Under the pieces are notes generated by a model, which worked only from the letters and a program-made list of their open reading frames with translations, searched no databases and was not told where the DNA came from. Position numbers and translations under genes: made by a program. DNA of 64,000 bases from JAGNRR01 sp965230665 (lineage in GTDB: Bacteria > Bacteroidota > Bacteroidia > Chitinophagales > Chitinophagaceae): positions 186,001-250,000 of the forward strand of contig CBDDLM010000004.1 in NCBI GenBank assembly GCA_965230665.1, in the 5' to 3' direction. Each line of letters begins with the position of its first letter. The first letter of the stretch is position 1. This document shows positions 1 through 11,500 of this stretch, in pieces.

Positions 1-166
1 AAAATACGGTTTTATTGGGTTTTCGTTTGTTATAAGAGATTTAAAGTGCTGAAAGCCTATAGAAGTTATTGCATGCAATCAAAGTAAACGAGCTTGTCAG
101 ACAAAAGTTGTAATATTTAAAAACGGCTTGTACGATAACCGCGACCCAATAACACCTTTAGACTGA
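1..166. other. Gene-free left edge
   Basis: No convincing reading frame, RNA gene or strong hairpin is seen. It lies downstream of the OmpA-family gene on the minus strand and may hold the end of its transcript. Confidence 0.4.
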
Positions 167-1039
167 TTAATCACTAGCTGTAATAAGCACTTCTACACGC
201 CGGTTGAGCATTTTCTCTCTTGGATTCTTCTCCTCAGGATATAACCGCTTAGAACTTCCAAAACCTCGGTAGGTCATTCTCGAAGCTTCAATACCTGCTT
301 GAATTAAATAATCATAAACAGCCCTAGCACGCATAACCGAGAGATTTTTTTTACCCGTAATAATATCAAAGGCATCTACACCAGGGGGATTACAACAAAC
401 ATGTCCTTGTAGTTCAATACGTATATCGGTCCGTGATCTCATCACTTTAGCCAATGCGCGCAATACACGCTCGGAACCCGACAAAAAATAATGGGAAGAA
501 CCTTGAAATATCAAGTTCGGCAAGGATACTGTTGCATTTTTTTTAAAGGCGGCCTCATCCAGTACAATTTCTTGTTCCTTTTTTATGTCCTGTATAGGTT
601 GTTCGTTGCCTACATCTTTCCTATTGGCTAAATCAAACTTCGATATTTGCACTACGGAACTTTTCTTTAGTACACCTGCTTCTTTTTGTTTATAGAAAAA
701 AGCCCGTATACTAACATCTTTCTTTTCGGAATCTGATGATCTAGATATAATCTTGGAAGAAATTAAATGAAAGGGAACGCCCATATCTAAAACCTTAGAT
801 CTTAGATTGGCCAGTCGCACTTCGGCCAAAATACGATTTGAAGAGATCTTGCCTTTTGAAGAAAAATAGGCTATAATTTCAATATGTCTTATAATCTTGC
901 CTTTGCACAAAGCATCGATTTGATCGGCCTCCAATGTTGTCAACTCTGGGCTGCTTGAACTCCAACTTATATCCAAGGTATCCTGTCCAAATGAAGCAAC
1001 ATTTATACTTGACAATATGATGAAAAATAGGATTCTCAC
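167..1039 (-). CDS. OmpA-family envelope protein
   Basis: Exported protein of about 290 aa whose last ~100 residues form an OmpA-like peptidoglycan-binding domain. Visible features are a SGSERVLRALA helix region, the IELQGHVCC strand, the NLSVMRARAVYDYLIQAGI helix and the closing NRRVEVLI strand with the conserved NRR. In the family this domain binds diaminopimelate in peptidoglycan and tethers the outer membrane or a complex to the wall. The N-terminal part (after a signal peptide ending ASFGQ) is not recognised. I chose the GTG at 1039 because it gives a clean signal peptide (VRILFFIILSSINVASFGQ) and sits 5 nt after a TAACTTTG promoter-like box at 1052-1045. An in-frame ATG at 1099 would add 20 residues ahead of the hydrophobic core. 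There is an unusual adjacent Cys pair in the OmpA loop (GHVCCNPPG). Confidence 0.8.
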   Translation of the reverse strand: MRILFFIILSSINVASFGQDTLDISWSSSSPELTTLEADQIDALCKGKIIRHIEIIAYFSSKGKISSNRILAEVRLANLRSKVLDMGVPFHLISSKIISRSSDSEKKDVSIRAFFYKQKEAGVLKKSSVVQISKFDLANRKDVGNEQPIQDIKKEQEIVLDEAAFKKNATVSLPNLIFQGSSHYFLSGSERVLRALAKVMRSRTDIRIELQGHVCCNPPGVDAFDIITGKKNLSVMRARAVYDYLIQAGIEASRMTYRGFGSSKRLYPEEKNPREKMLNRRVEVLITASD

Positions 1040-1044
1040 GGATG

Positions 1045-1052
1045 CAAAGTTA
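1045..1052 (-). promoter_or_regulatory. Bacteroidota -7 box ahead of OmpA-family gene
   Basis: TAACTTTG matches the Bacteroidota -7 consensus TAnnTTTG and lies only 5 nt before the proposed GTG start, so the transcript would be essentially leaderless. No clear -33 TTG at the right spacing was found. Confidence 0.35.
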
Positions 1053-1120
1053 CGAATAAGTGCAACTGTTGGTAATATAAATTGTGCAACGAAATACATC
1101 AGGGAGACTCCTAGTATAGC

Positions 1121-2743
1121 CTAAGGGCTATAAACGAATTTTGACGTATAAGAATTATAAGTTGTGCGCATGGATAAAAAATAAGATCCCATAGCTAATC
1201 CTAAACTTGCCAAATCGATACTTCTTTTATAATATCCTGGTGTATATGATTTATGATATTCTTTATAAACAATATTGCCTTCCACATCATAAACTAAAAA
1301 ACTAACCCGACCAGGTGTGACAATTTTAAAGTGATAAGTTAATAAATCCCTTGAAGGATTATTTGTAACTTGGATGAAATTTGCATCTGAGATTCTAACA
1401 TCAACGACATCATCACAGTCCTTACAAACCTTATATAAATATAAACTTGGCTTAGTAGGTCGAACATTCAATGAATCTCGTTCTCCTATAAAGGTAACAT
1501 GGGCTAGTATAATACTGTTCCCTTTTGAGTCCAGTACTGATTTTACCTCGCCCAATTGTCCCCTTGCTGTATCAACCGTTTCCGAATATACTTCCTCTAC
1601 ATTACCACGCTCATTGTTAATCCTTCTCGTTTTAATAGCAACAGCTTCAGTTATAGTACTAAACTGCCCTGGATATTGGATAAAGTATTTACCAGTTACA
1701 ACAAAACAATCAGGATGATACCCCAAACTCTCATAACTCTCCAAATCGTAGTTAGCCTGTTGCATAACCCAAATCTCATTCCCCATGGCGTCAAACTTTC
1801 TTGGGCCGTAATTCTGAGGTCCCCAATGAGACACAAACATCCCATCAGGAATATCTAAAAGGTGAAAAACCCTAAATGTCAATTTTCTTTCTAACAATTC
1901 GCACCTACTATTGAATTTAAAAAAATCTACACCAGAAACATAAATATTTCCATTCTTTACTAAGATCTCAGCAGAGTTTAAAGAAGCTCTATTAACTGAA
2001 AAAGCCTTAGATTGTAAATCATCCTTTCTAACAAGATGAAGGTTCACATAATATATATTGGATAAAAGCAAACGCCTGTGGGTTATAAACTGAATTACGA
2101 AATGCTCATCATCGTAATTGGCCAAACCATAGACATGATTCGTCAGCACATGTGCACTATCAAGATCAGACTTAAAACTTCTCTCAATTCTTTCGCCATT
2201 CTTATTAATTATGGCAACAGAAATATCTTGCACTTTTTCGTTTACAATTATTAAATTGCCTACATCATCTAAAATAGATTTTTTCTGATTATAATAGAAG
2301 CTCCGTTCTACTGGAGTTTCTTTTCTACGAAGCAGTTTCCCAGACCTCGAAAAGAAACTTCGAACTAGATAGTGCTGGTCACCTGACTGCTTGGAATAAT
2401 TATATTGAAGTTCATGATTAAACTTATCGTATTTCAAATCGGATTTGTAGCTAAATATTCTCTCTGTGCTATCTTGCCAATATACTTTTCTTTCCCACCT
2501 CAACCTTCCCGTTGAAGAGTAGCTTTGTAGGAAAACCGTATCGTAGCTTCCTCCTCTTGAGAATTGAACATAGATATTATCATCTTCATCAATAACCAGC
2601 GAGTTGGAAACGGTATTTAGTTGTTTATGCCCTATGGCTGTATCCGTAATCCAATGCCCCCATACCTTTTTTAACTGAGCCTTAGAAGAAAAGGGGATTA
2701 CTTGAAGTATAACCCCTAGCATCACAATTTTTGCAGCGTTCAC
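1121..2743 (-). CDS. Secreted protein with T9SS C-terminal sorting domain
   Basis: 540-aa exported protein. It has an N-terminal signal peptide (ILQVIPFSSKAQ end) and a C-terminal ~75-residue domain of the T9SS type A sorting class: the strand VSFLVYDVEGNIVYKEY, then the LGLAMGSYFLSM turn and a short basic end. In this family the domain is removed as the cargo crosses the outer membrane. The body (residues ~25-460) has repeated short beta segments of the kind seen in beta-propeller-like secreted proteins (for example DDEHFVIQF, KNGNIYVSGVDFFKF), but I do not recognise a catalytic motif. The start is GTG at 2743, just after an in-frame stop; ATG seven codons in is an alternative. It lies between clpB and the OmpA-family gene on the same strand with short gaps, but no functional link is evident. 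Confidence 0.7.
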   Translation of the reverse strand: MNAAKIVMLGVILQVIPFSSKAQLKKVWGHWITDTAIGHKQLNTVSNSLVIDEDDNIYVQFSRGGSYDTVFLQSYSSTGRLRWERKVYWQDSTERIFSYKSDLKYDKFNHELQYNYSKQSGDQHYLVRSFFSRSGKLLRRKETPVERSFYYNQKKSILDDVGNLIIVNEKVQDISVAIINKNGERIERSFKSDLDSAHVLTNHVYGLANYDDEHFVIQFITHRRLLLSNIYYVNLHLVRKDDLQSKAFSVNRASLNSAEILVKNGNIYVSGVDFFKFNSRCELLERKLTFRVFHLLDIPDGMFVSHWGPQNYGPRKFDAMGNEIWVMQQANYDLESYESLGYHPDCFVVTGKYFIQYPGQFSTITEAVAIKTRRINNERGNVEEVYSETVDTARGQLGEVKSVLDSKGNSIILAHVTFIGERDSLNVRPTKPSLYLYKVCKDCDDVVDVRISDANFIQVTNNPSRDLLTYHFKIVTPGRVSFLVYDVEGNIVYKEYHKSYTPGYYKRSIDLASLGLAMGSYFLSMRTTYNSYTSKFVYSP

Positions 2744-2782
2744 TCTCCCAAGATAATCAATTCAACTTTACAATTAAAACCT

Positions 2783-5395
2783 TTAGTTCAAATCTCCATT
2801 ATTCCTCAATACAACAACATCATCAAATACATCAACAATAACGGGTTTCTCTTTATGAATAGTACCAGCTATAATTTTCTTAGATAGTTCATTGATAATT
2901 TCCTTTTGAATCAAACGCTTTAATGGCCGAGCTCCGAACTGAGGATCAAAACCGTTTTTAGATAAAAAGTCTAAGGCATAGTCCGTAAATTCAAGCAAAA
3001 TTCCTTGTTCACTTAAGGTTTCTTTTAATTGCTCTAATTGAATTTTAATAATCCCTTTAATCTCTTTTTGCAGCAAAGGTGTAAACAGAATCAGCTCATC
3101 AATTCTATTGAGGAATTCAGGACGAACAGATTGCTTTAGCAATTCAAATACCTGCCCTTTGGTTTTATCTATAACCTCTATCTTATTATCCTCCGTAACG
3201 TCTTCAAAATTATCTTGTATGATATGACTTCCCATATTACTTGTCATGATAATTATGGTATTCTTGAAGTTTACAACCCTCCCTTTATTATCGGTTAACC
3301 GTCCATCATCTAATACCTGAAGCAATACGTTAAACACATCTGGATGTGCCTTTTCAAGCTCATCAAACAGGACCACACTATATGGTTTACGACGAACCGC
3401 TTCCGTTAGTTGTCCACCTTCATCATAGCCTACGTATCCTGGAGGGGCTCCTACCAAGCGGCTCACAGCATGTTTTTCTTGATACTCGCTCATATCAATT
3501 CTTGTAAGCATGCTCTCATCATCAAAAAGGTATTGTGCCAGCGCTTTTGCTAATTCTGTCTTACCAACTCCAGTTGATCCCAAGAAAATAAATGAACCAA
3601 TTGGTTTGCGAGGATCTTGCAATCCAGCACGACTTCTTCGTATTGCATCTGAAACGGCTGCAATAGCTTCGTCTTGACCGACCACACGATCGTGCAAATG
3701 CTCTTCTAGACGAAGTAGTTTTTCTCGTTCACTTTGTAACATCCTTGTTACCGGAATACCTGTTGCACGAGCTACGTTCTCTGCAATATCTTCTGCATCA
3801 ACTTCTTCCTTCAGTAAACGTTTATGTGTATCTGAATGCTCGTCTAAATCCGTCGCTAATTTCTCAAGCTCCTCTTGTTTTGCTTGAAGCTTTCCATAGC
3901 GAATCTCAGCTACTTTACCATAATCACCACTTCGTTCTGCTTGCTCAGCTTGTTGCTTTAGGTTCTCTATCTCAGCTTTCATATCCTGTACAGCATCAAC
4001 AGACTTTTTTTCTTCCTCCCAGCGTATTTTTATTGCGTCACGCTCTTCTGTCACATTAGCAATTTCCTTTGCTAATTCATCCAATTTAGCTGCATCATGT
4101 TCACGTTTAATGGCTTCACGTTCAATCTCCAATTGCCGTAGTTTTCTTTCTAGTTCATCTAGTTCTTCTGGCATTGAATGCAGTTCTAACTTCAACTTGG
4201 CAGCACTTTCATCGATAAGGTCAATGGCCTTATCTGGCAAGAAACGATCAGAAATATATCGACTACTTAATTCCACAGCCGCAATAATTGCTTCATCTTT
4301 AATCCGAACAGCATGGTGGGTTTCATAACGTTCCTTCAACCCACGTAGTATAGAAATGGCATCTTCAATACTAGGTTCATCAATAATTATTTTCTGAAAC
4401 CTACGTTCGAGCGCTTTGTCTTTCTCAAAGTATTTTTGATACTCCGCCAAGGTTGTAGCTCCAATAGCACGCAGTTCTCCTCGGGCCAAAGCCGGCTTCA
4501 GAATATTAGCAGCATCCATAGCACTTTCTCCACCACCACCAGCACCCACCAAAGTGTGAATTTCATCTATAAATAAAATAATATTACCATCACTTTCCGT
4601 CACTTCTTTGATGACCGATTTAAGCCGTTCTTCGAACTCTCCTTTATATTTCGCACCCGCAATAAGCTGCCCCATGTCCAACGAATAAATTACCTTATGT
4701 CGAAGATTATCTGGCACATCGCCATTAATAATTCTGTGCGCTAGTCCTTCAATAATAGCTGTCTTACCTACCCCTGGTTCTCCTACTAATATGGGGTTGT
4801 TCTTTGATCTTCTTGAAAGGATATGGAGTGTTCTTCGAATTTCTTCGTCACGTCCAATAACTGGATCAAGTTTATTAGAAGAAGCTAATTCATTTAAGTT
4901 CTTGGCGTACTTTTTTAACGCTTGAAACTCTCCCCCTCCCGATTGTGAAGTCACATGTTCACCTTTTCTAATTTCTTTCAGAGATTTTATAAGATTCTTT
5001 TGGGTTAAACCTGCGTCTTTTAAAAGTTGGGCTGTTCGATCCTTGCCCTCTACTAATGCGATCAATAAATGTTCAATAGAGACAAATTCATCTCCTAACT
5101 CTTTCAACATGGCACCCGCTTTCAGCACTGCGGAGTTCATCCCTTGCGAGATCATTTGTGCGGGTTCACCTGCTGTTGTACCAACCTGCTCTAACTCTTC
5201 TTTGAGTTTACTTTCTAAATGGCTTACATTTACGTCGTTCTTTTTCAAAAGAAATACACTACTTCCATTTTCATGGTCAAGCATGGCCTTCAACAAATGA
5301 AGGGTATCGATAAGCTGGTGTTTATTGTTATAAGCCAACTGTTGAGCAGCAGCAACTACTTCTTGGGCCTTGATCGTAAAATTATTTAAATTCAT
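2783..5395 (-). CDS. clpB: ATP-dependent disaggregase ClpB
   Basis: Hsp100 unfoldase that pulls proteins out of aggregates together with DnaK/DnaJ/GrpE in the cytoplasm. Domains in order: double Clp_N repeat (about residues 1-145), first AAA+ module with Walker A GEPGVGKT (about 205) and Walker B LFIDEIHTL, a long ClpB-specific coiled-coil middle domain rich in ELERKLRQLEIEREA-type heptads (about 400-520), second AAA+ module with Walker A GSTGVGKT and Walker B VLFDELEKAH, and the C-terminal D2-small domain with FGARPLKRLIQKEI. At 870 aa from the ATG at 5395 it is normal length. Longer starts at 5425 (TTG) and 5410 (ATG) exist, but the family begins at MNLNNFTIKAQE. The middle domain separates it from ClpA and ClpC. 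Expected to be heat-inducible; no operator was identified. Confidence 0.97.
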   Translation of the reverse strand: MNLNNFTIKAQEVVAAAQQLAYNNKHQLIDTLHLLKAMLDHENGSSVFLLKKNDVNVSHLESKLKEELEQVGTTAGEPAQMISQGMNSAVLKAGAMLKELGDEFVSIEHLLIALVEGKDRTAQLLKDAGLTQKNLIKSLKEIRKGEHVTSQSGGGEFQALKKYAKNLNELASSNKLDPVIGRDEEIRRTLHILSRRSKNNPILVGEPGVGKTAIIEGLAHRIINGDVPDNLRHKVIYSLDMGQLIAGAKYKGEFEERLKSVIKEVTESDGNIILFIDEIHTLVGAGGGGESAMDAANILKPALARGELRAIGATTLAEYQKYFEKDKALERRFQKIIIDEPSIEDAISILRGLKERYETHHAVRIKDEAIIAAVELSSRYISDRFLPDKAIDLIDESAAKLKLELHSMPEELDELERKLRQLEIEREAIKREHDAAKLDELAKEIANVTEERDAIKIRWEEEKKSVDAVQDMKAEIENLKQQAEQAERSGDYGKVAEIRYGKLQAKQEELEKLATDLDEHSDTHKRLLKEEVDAEDIAENVARATGIPVTRMLQSEREKLLRLEEHLHDRVVGQDEAIAAVSDAIRRSRAGLQDPRKPIGSFIFLGSTGVGKTELAKALAQYLFDDESMLTRIDMSEYQEKHAVSRLVGAPPGYVGYDEGGQLTEAVRRKPYSVVLFDELEKAHPDVFNVLLQVLDDGRLTDNKGRVVNFKNTIIIMTSNMGSHIIQDNFEDVTEDNKIEVIDKTKGQVFELLKQSVRPEFLNRIDELILFTPLLQKEIKGIIKIQLEQLKETLSEQGILLEFTDYALDFLSKNGFDPQFGARPLKRLIQKEIINELSKKIIAGTIHKEKPVIVDVFDDVVVLRNNGDLN

Positions 5396-5544
5396 ACAAT
5401 AGTATTTCATCAACTTAGGTTCCAAACACTTTTAAGAGGTCAAAGTGTCTGGGTTGAAGAAAATCTACGTACAAAAGGTCAGTAATATCAAGACCTGAGA
5501 GAATATTTGTCAGAAAAACTTAGTACAACAAAACGGTTATAAGA

Positions 5545-8500
5545 TTATCGAATTATAGTGATATCTCCTTTCTTGGTATATTCCTTACCATCTGTTGTAC
5601 AATTATAACGATAGATGTAATAGTAGGTTCCAATTGCGGCATCCTCCCCTCTGAAAGTTCCATCCCATTCATCATAATAGGTATTGGTTTGCCATACTCT
5701 TTGTCCCCATCTATTAAAAATTTCAAATTGTTTCAACTCAATACCTGATGTTGATAAAACTCTAAACCGATCATTTTTACCGTCCTTATTCGGACTAAAC
5801 GAATTTGGCAAAAAGACTTCACTACAACAATCTCCTGGTTTAACATAAGCCGTATCGGTAATTTCACAACCAGAAGCATCAACGATTTTTACACGGTAAT
5901 AGCCAAATCGCAGATCATATATTCTTGAAGTTGTTTGAACGGGATTTGTGCTCCACTCAAAGGTATAAGGAGGTTCTCCGCCACTAACTACAACTTCCGC
6001 CTCTCCTTCATTCCCAATTCCTGTACAAGGTAAATCTCTCTTAATGATCTGTGTGACCATCTGATTCGGGTTATTCTGCATAGTAAATGAAGTGTCTAAA
6101 GCACACTGGTTCGTATCTACTACTTTTACTCTGTAAAAGCCTTGAGACAACTCGGAGAATATACCGGTTCGGTTAAAAGCAATACCAGGTCTTAAATAAT
6201 ACGTGTGGTACCCTACTCCACCTGTGGTGTTAATCATGGCTATACCATCATCAGCTTTGTCACAAGAAATATATCTTAAATCAACAGAAGAAAACTCTAT
6301 AGGATCGGGTTCAATAAGTATCAAATTAGAATCTCTTCTACAACTTAATGAATCCATGATACTAATGAGGTAGTTACCGGCCGTAAGATTGGTATATCTG
6401 TTCTTGGTAGTAAAAGGACTATTGTTCACAGAGTACAATAAATTACCTACCCCGCCGCTTACGTCAAACTTTATGGAGCCATTGGCATCTCCATGACAAA
6501 GCGGTGTTACAACAATAAGACTATCAAACACAATTTCAGGGTTTTGATTTATTATGACAGAAGTCGTGAGCGTACAACTATTTGCGTCCGTAACAACTAC
6601 TGTATAGGTACCTGCATAGAGGCTTTCAAATAAGCCGGGCGATGTTTGCACACCACCTATTGGACTCAATCCATATTGCAATGTTCCTACTCCACCTTGT
6701 GCACCTAATTGAATTTTCCCTGAACTATCTCCAAAACAAGTAATGTCTTCTTTAGATAAGCTTGTAATTTGAATAGCTGTAGGTTCTGTAATCGTAATAC
6801 CCATAAGTATAGTTGAACAGGTATTTACGTCTACCACAGACACATTATACACACCGGCTGGTAGGGAAGAAAAACTTCCTGTATTATTTACTACATTACC
6901 AGGGGTAAGTGTATAAGTAAAAGAAGGTGTACCTCCAACTGGAGTTACGTTTATAGCTCCTGTACTGGCTCCATTACACAAAACATCAGTCTTGGTAAAA
7001 TTGGCTCTTAATTCAAATGGCTCTGTAATAACTACTGAATCTGTAGCCGCACAGCCGTTAGAGTCTGTTACCGTAACTACGTATTGTTGTGCTGAAATAC
7101 CGGTATTGAAGTAACCCGTATTGTTTGTAATGTTTAGAGGTTGTAACAAATAACTATTTGCTCCATTACCACCACTTGTGTGTACAGTAATTTCTCCATT
7201 ATCTAATCCCGAACAAGTTACGTTTAGTGTTGAGAAAGAGTCTAAGCGGAGCAAATCAGGCTCATTAATCGGTGTATTGGTAAGGAAAGTACAATTATTC
7301 GCATCTGTAATAACTACGGAATAATTATTCGGACCAAGATTTGTAAAAGAGCCTGTTGAGTTAGTCTGGTTTGTGGGCTGCAGAGTATACGACAATGGAG
7401 CAATTCCGCCGGTACCATTAATTTGTATACTTCCATCACCTGTACCAAAACAAGTAACATCTTGAATTGTTAGGTTATTAACCTGAATAGCAGGTGGCTC
7501 ATAAACAGAAACTGATGTTGTGGCCGAACAATTATTCGCATCCGTTACCGTTACTGAATATACCCCACCAGAAACACCGTTGAAGTTACCATTTGCGTTC
7601 GTCACATTGCCGGGCATCATATTATAAGCATAAGGTTGTGTACCGCCCGTAGCATTAATTTGTATAGTTCCATTATTGGCTCCATTACAAGTAACTGCTG
7701 TTGAGGTGGCTCCTGTTATCACTAAGGTAGCTGGTGACGATATAAAGACACTGGTAGATACAGAACAAGCATTCGCGTCTGTAGCTATTATTGTATAATT
7801 GGTATTCCCTTGAAGGTTAGAGAATGTTCCTGGAGGTGTAAATGTAGCATTTGGATTTATGGTATATGTAAACTGTCCCGTACCTCCTACATTAGAAACA
7901 AAAATAGAACCATTTGATGCACCATTACACGAACTACCACTACCTGATACAGAATCGAATTGAACCGACAAGGGTTCTGAAACGATCAAAGAGGTACTTA
8001 CAGAACAGCCATTGGCATCAGTAATGGATACCCCATAACTACCTTGAGTAAGGTTTAAAAATGTCCCTGATCCGTTTACAACATTTCCAGGTGTTAATAC
8101 ATAACTCAAAGGATTTGCACCACCAGTTGCCGTTACAATAATACTCCCATCATTACCACCATTACAATTTACACTATCTACCACTACAGAAGATATAGAC
8201 GGTGCATTTGCTGTACTGATTATAAAATTAGCTGTATCAGTACAACCATTTCCATCTTGAGCAACTGCAACATAGTTATTACTGCATAGGTTAGCATAAA
8301 CACTATTGGATTGGAATGGCGCATTATTTATACTGTATGTGTAAACAGGGTTAGTACCTCCTGAAACATTAATGATAGCGGTACCATCACAACCAGGATT
8401 ACAACTTGCAGTTGTAGTTACAATCGAATCAATTGTTGGTGAAGGAGGATTTTGAACAGTCGTCGTACTGGTTGCTGTACACCCTACGGCATCTGTAACA

Positions 8501-11500
8501 GTGATAGAATATGTTCCTATTCCTACTCCATTAAATACGTTGCTTACCTGATTCCCAATACCGATATTATACTGATAAGGAGTTTGACCATTTGTTGCAC
8601 TCACCGTTATACTTCCATCATTTCCTGGAGAACAAGAGGCTTGCGTTGTAAGCACACTGTTTATCATCGGTGTGTTCGGTGGAACAATATTTACACTTGT
8701 CGTAACGGTACAATTATTGGCATCAGTAACGGTAACAATATAGTTACCACTTCCTACATTATTGAATACATTACTAGACTGGTTTCCTCCTCCAATATTA
8801 TACTGATAAGTTGGAGTACCACCGCTTGCCGTAATTGTTATAGACCCATCGTTTCCTGGAACACATGTCGGAACCGTAGTGGAGACATTAGTCACTTGTA
8901 GTGCTGCCGGTTCTGTAATGGTAATGGTAGTACTTAACGTACAGTTGTTTGCATCGGTTACCACTACGGTATAAACTCCTTGACTTAAACCTGTAAAGGT
9001 TCCTGTTCCATTCGTTAGATTACCAGGCATTAAATTATAACTATAAATTGGAGTCCCGCCGTTTGCAGTAATACCTAAACTTGCATCACTTCCACCATTA
9101 CAACTCACCATATTAGTGCTTAAAGCACTCCATTGGATAGGAGTTGGCTCGCTAATATTGATTGTTGTACTAATGCTACAGTTGTTAGCGTCGGTGGCAG
9201 TTATAACATAACTTCCTTGTATAAGATTCGTATAGCTTCCAGTTGTATTACTTGTAGCACCTGGATTGATTACGTAGGTAATAGTACCAGTTCCTCCACT
9301 AGCAGCTACTTGCAGGCTACCATCATTCCCCCCATTACAGCTCACATCCACTTGACTAACGTTACCCCAAACTACTTGAGTTGGTTCACTAATATTGATT
9401 AAAGTACTTACACTACAACCAATCGCATCAGTAACCGTGATGGTATAGTTATGGGCGGCTAATGTGGTAAAACTCCCAGTAGTATTTGTGATATTACTAG
9501 GCATTAAGTTATAGTTCAAGGGATTTGTTCCTCCTATTGCTGTAACTTGAAGGTTACCATTATTCCCTCCATTACAACTTACATTTGTACTTTGTACATT
9601 ACTTATGTTAGGTGCATTAGGAGCGGTTATATTAACTGTTGTTGAGACCGTACAATTATTTGCATCAGTAACAGTAACGGTATAAATCCCACTGCCAATA
9701 TTGTTAAATATATTACTTGCTTGATTCCCTCCACCAATATTATACTGGTATGTTGGTGTACCCCCAATTGCTGTGATCGTTATAGATCCATCATTACCAG
9801 GCACACAGCTTGGTACTGTCGTTGTAATATTAGTTACCTGTAAAGCGCTTGGCTCCGTCATTGTAAGAGTTGTACTTAAGGTACAGTTATTCGCATCGGT
9901 AACGATGATCGTATAAACACCTTGGCTTAAACCTGTAAAGGTTCCTGTCGTATTGGTAATATTGCCAGGCATCAAATTATAACTTAAACTCGGGGTTCCG
10001 CCACTTGCAGTTATACTAATAACACCATCACTTCCACCATTACAACTCACTGGAGTAATGGAGGTTGGGCTCCATTGAAGTAACGGAGGTTGATTTATTG
10101 TAATCGTTGTACTTAGTGTACAGTTATTTGCATCAGTAGCAGTAATTGTATAAGTTCCTTGAGTAAGATTCGTAAATAACCCTGATGAATTTGTTGTGCT
10201 TCCTGGATTGATGGCATAAACAATAGCACCTGTTCCACCACTGGCTGACACTTGCAAACTTCCATCATTTCCTGCGTTACAACTTAGATCTGTTTGACTC
10301 GTACTATCCCAAACAAGTGGTGTAGGTTCTGTAATAGTAATGGTGCTTCCAAACGTACAACTAAGTGCATCGGTAACTACTACAGTATACGAGATAGCCG
10401 AAAGATTATTAAAATATCCTGTACTATTGGTAACATTACCAGGTGTTAATGTATAGCTCAAAGGAGCTGCTCCTCCACTTACGTTTATTTGCATACTTCC
10501 ATTTGCTCCTCCATTGCAACTTACCGAAGTATCTGCAACACTTGTTATTGTTGGAGCATTCGGCGCTGCTACAGTCACTAATGTAGAAGCCTTACAACCA
10601 TTTGAATCTGTAACGGTTACAGCATAAATACCAACTCCCACATTATTAAAAACATTACTTACTTGATTGGTACTTCCTATATTATACAAATATCCAGGTG
10701 TTCCACCAGAAGCTGAAATCGTAATCGTTCCGTCATTGCCAGGTGTACAACTTGGTGATCCAATAGCTACATTAGTTATTTGCAAAGCTGTAGGTTGACT
10801 TACACTTATTGTTGTACTCAGTGTACAATTATTACTATCACTTACAGTAACAGTATAGTTACCTTGTGTAAGTCCTGTAAAAGTCCCATTACTACTATTG
10901 AAGTTTCCAGGCATCACATTATAGGTTAATGGACTCGTTCCTCCAGTAGCCGTTATTGTGACACCACCTGTATTACCGCTGTTGCAGGCCACATGTAATA
11001 CTTGTGTTCCTGTCCATTGTAACGCGGGTGGTTCGCCAACAACAAGTGTTGTACTAATACTACAATTGTTAGAATCTGTCGCAACAATAGTATATGTGTT
11101 TGCGGCTAAATTCGTAAAATTACCTGTTGAATTTGATATATTTCCAGGGTTTAAAACATAGCTAATTGATCCTGTACCTCCAGAAGCTGTAAGCTGAACT
11201 GCACCATCTGCACCTCCATTACAACTCGCATCATTAATTACTGGGCTCCCCCAAGAAAGCGCACTTGGCTGAGATATAATGGTTGTAGAACTCACCGAGC
11301 AACTATTAGCATCTGTAACCGTAATGATATATGTATTAGAATCTAATCCGTTAAAAGTGCCTGTTGCGTTATTTACATTGCCAGGCATTAAATTATAATT
11401 TAAAGGAGCACTTCCTCCTGAGCTTGTCACCTGAATGCTACCTGTATTACCTCCATGACAGCTTACGTCATTAGAGATTACATTCGTTATCATTGGTGCA

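Noticed and set aside
8452..8901. 149-codon plus-strand frame inside the adhesin gene
   Set aside because: Low-complexity reverse reading of SprB modules without start signal.
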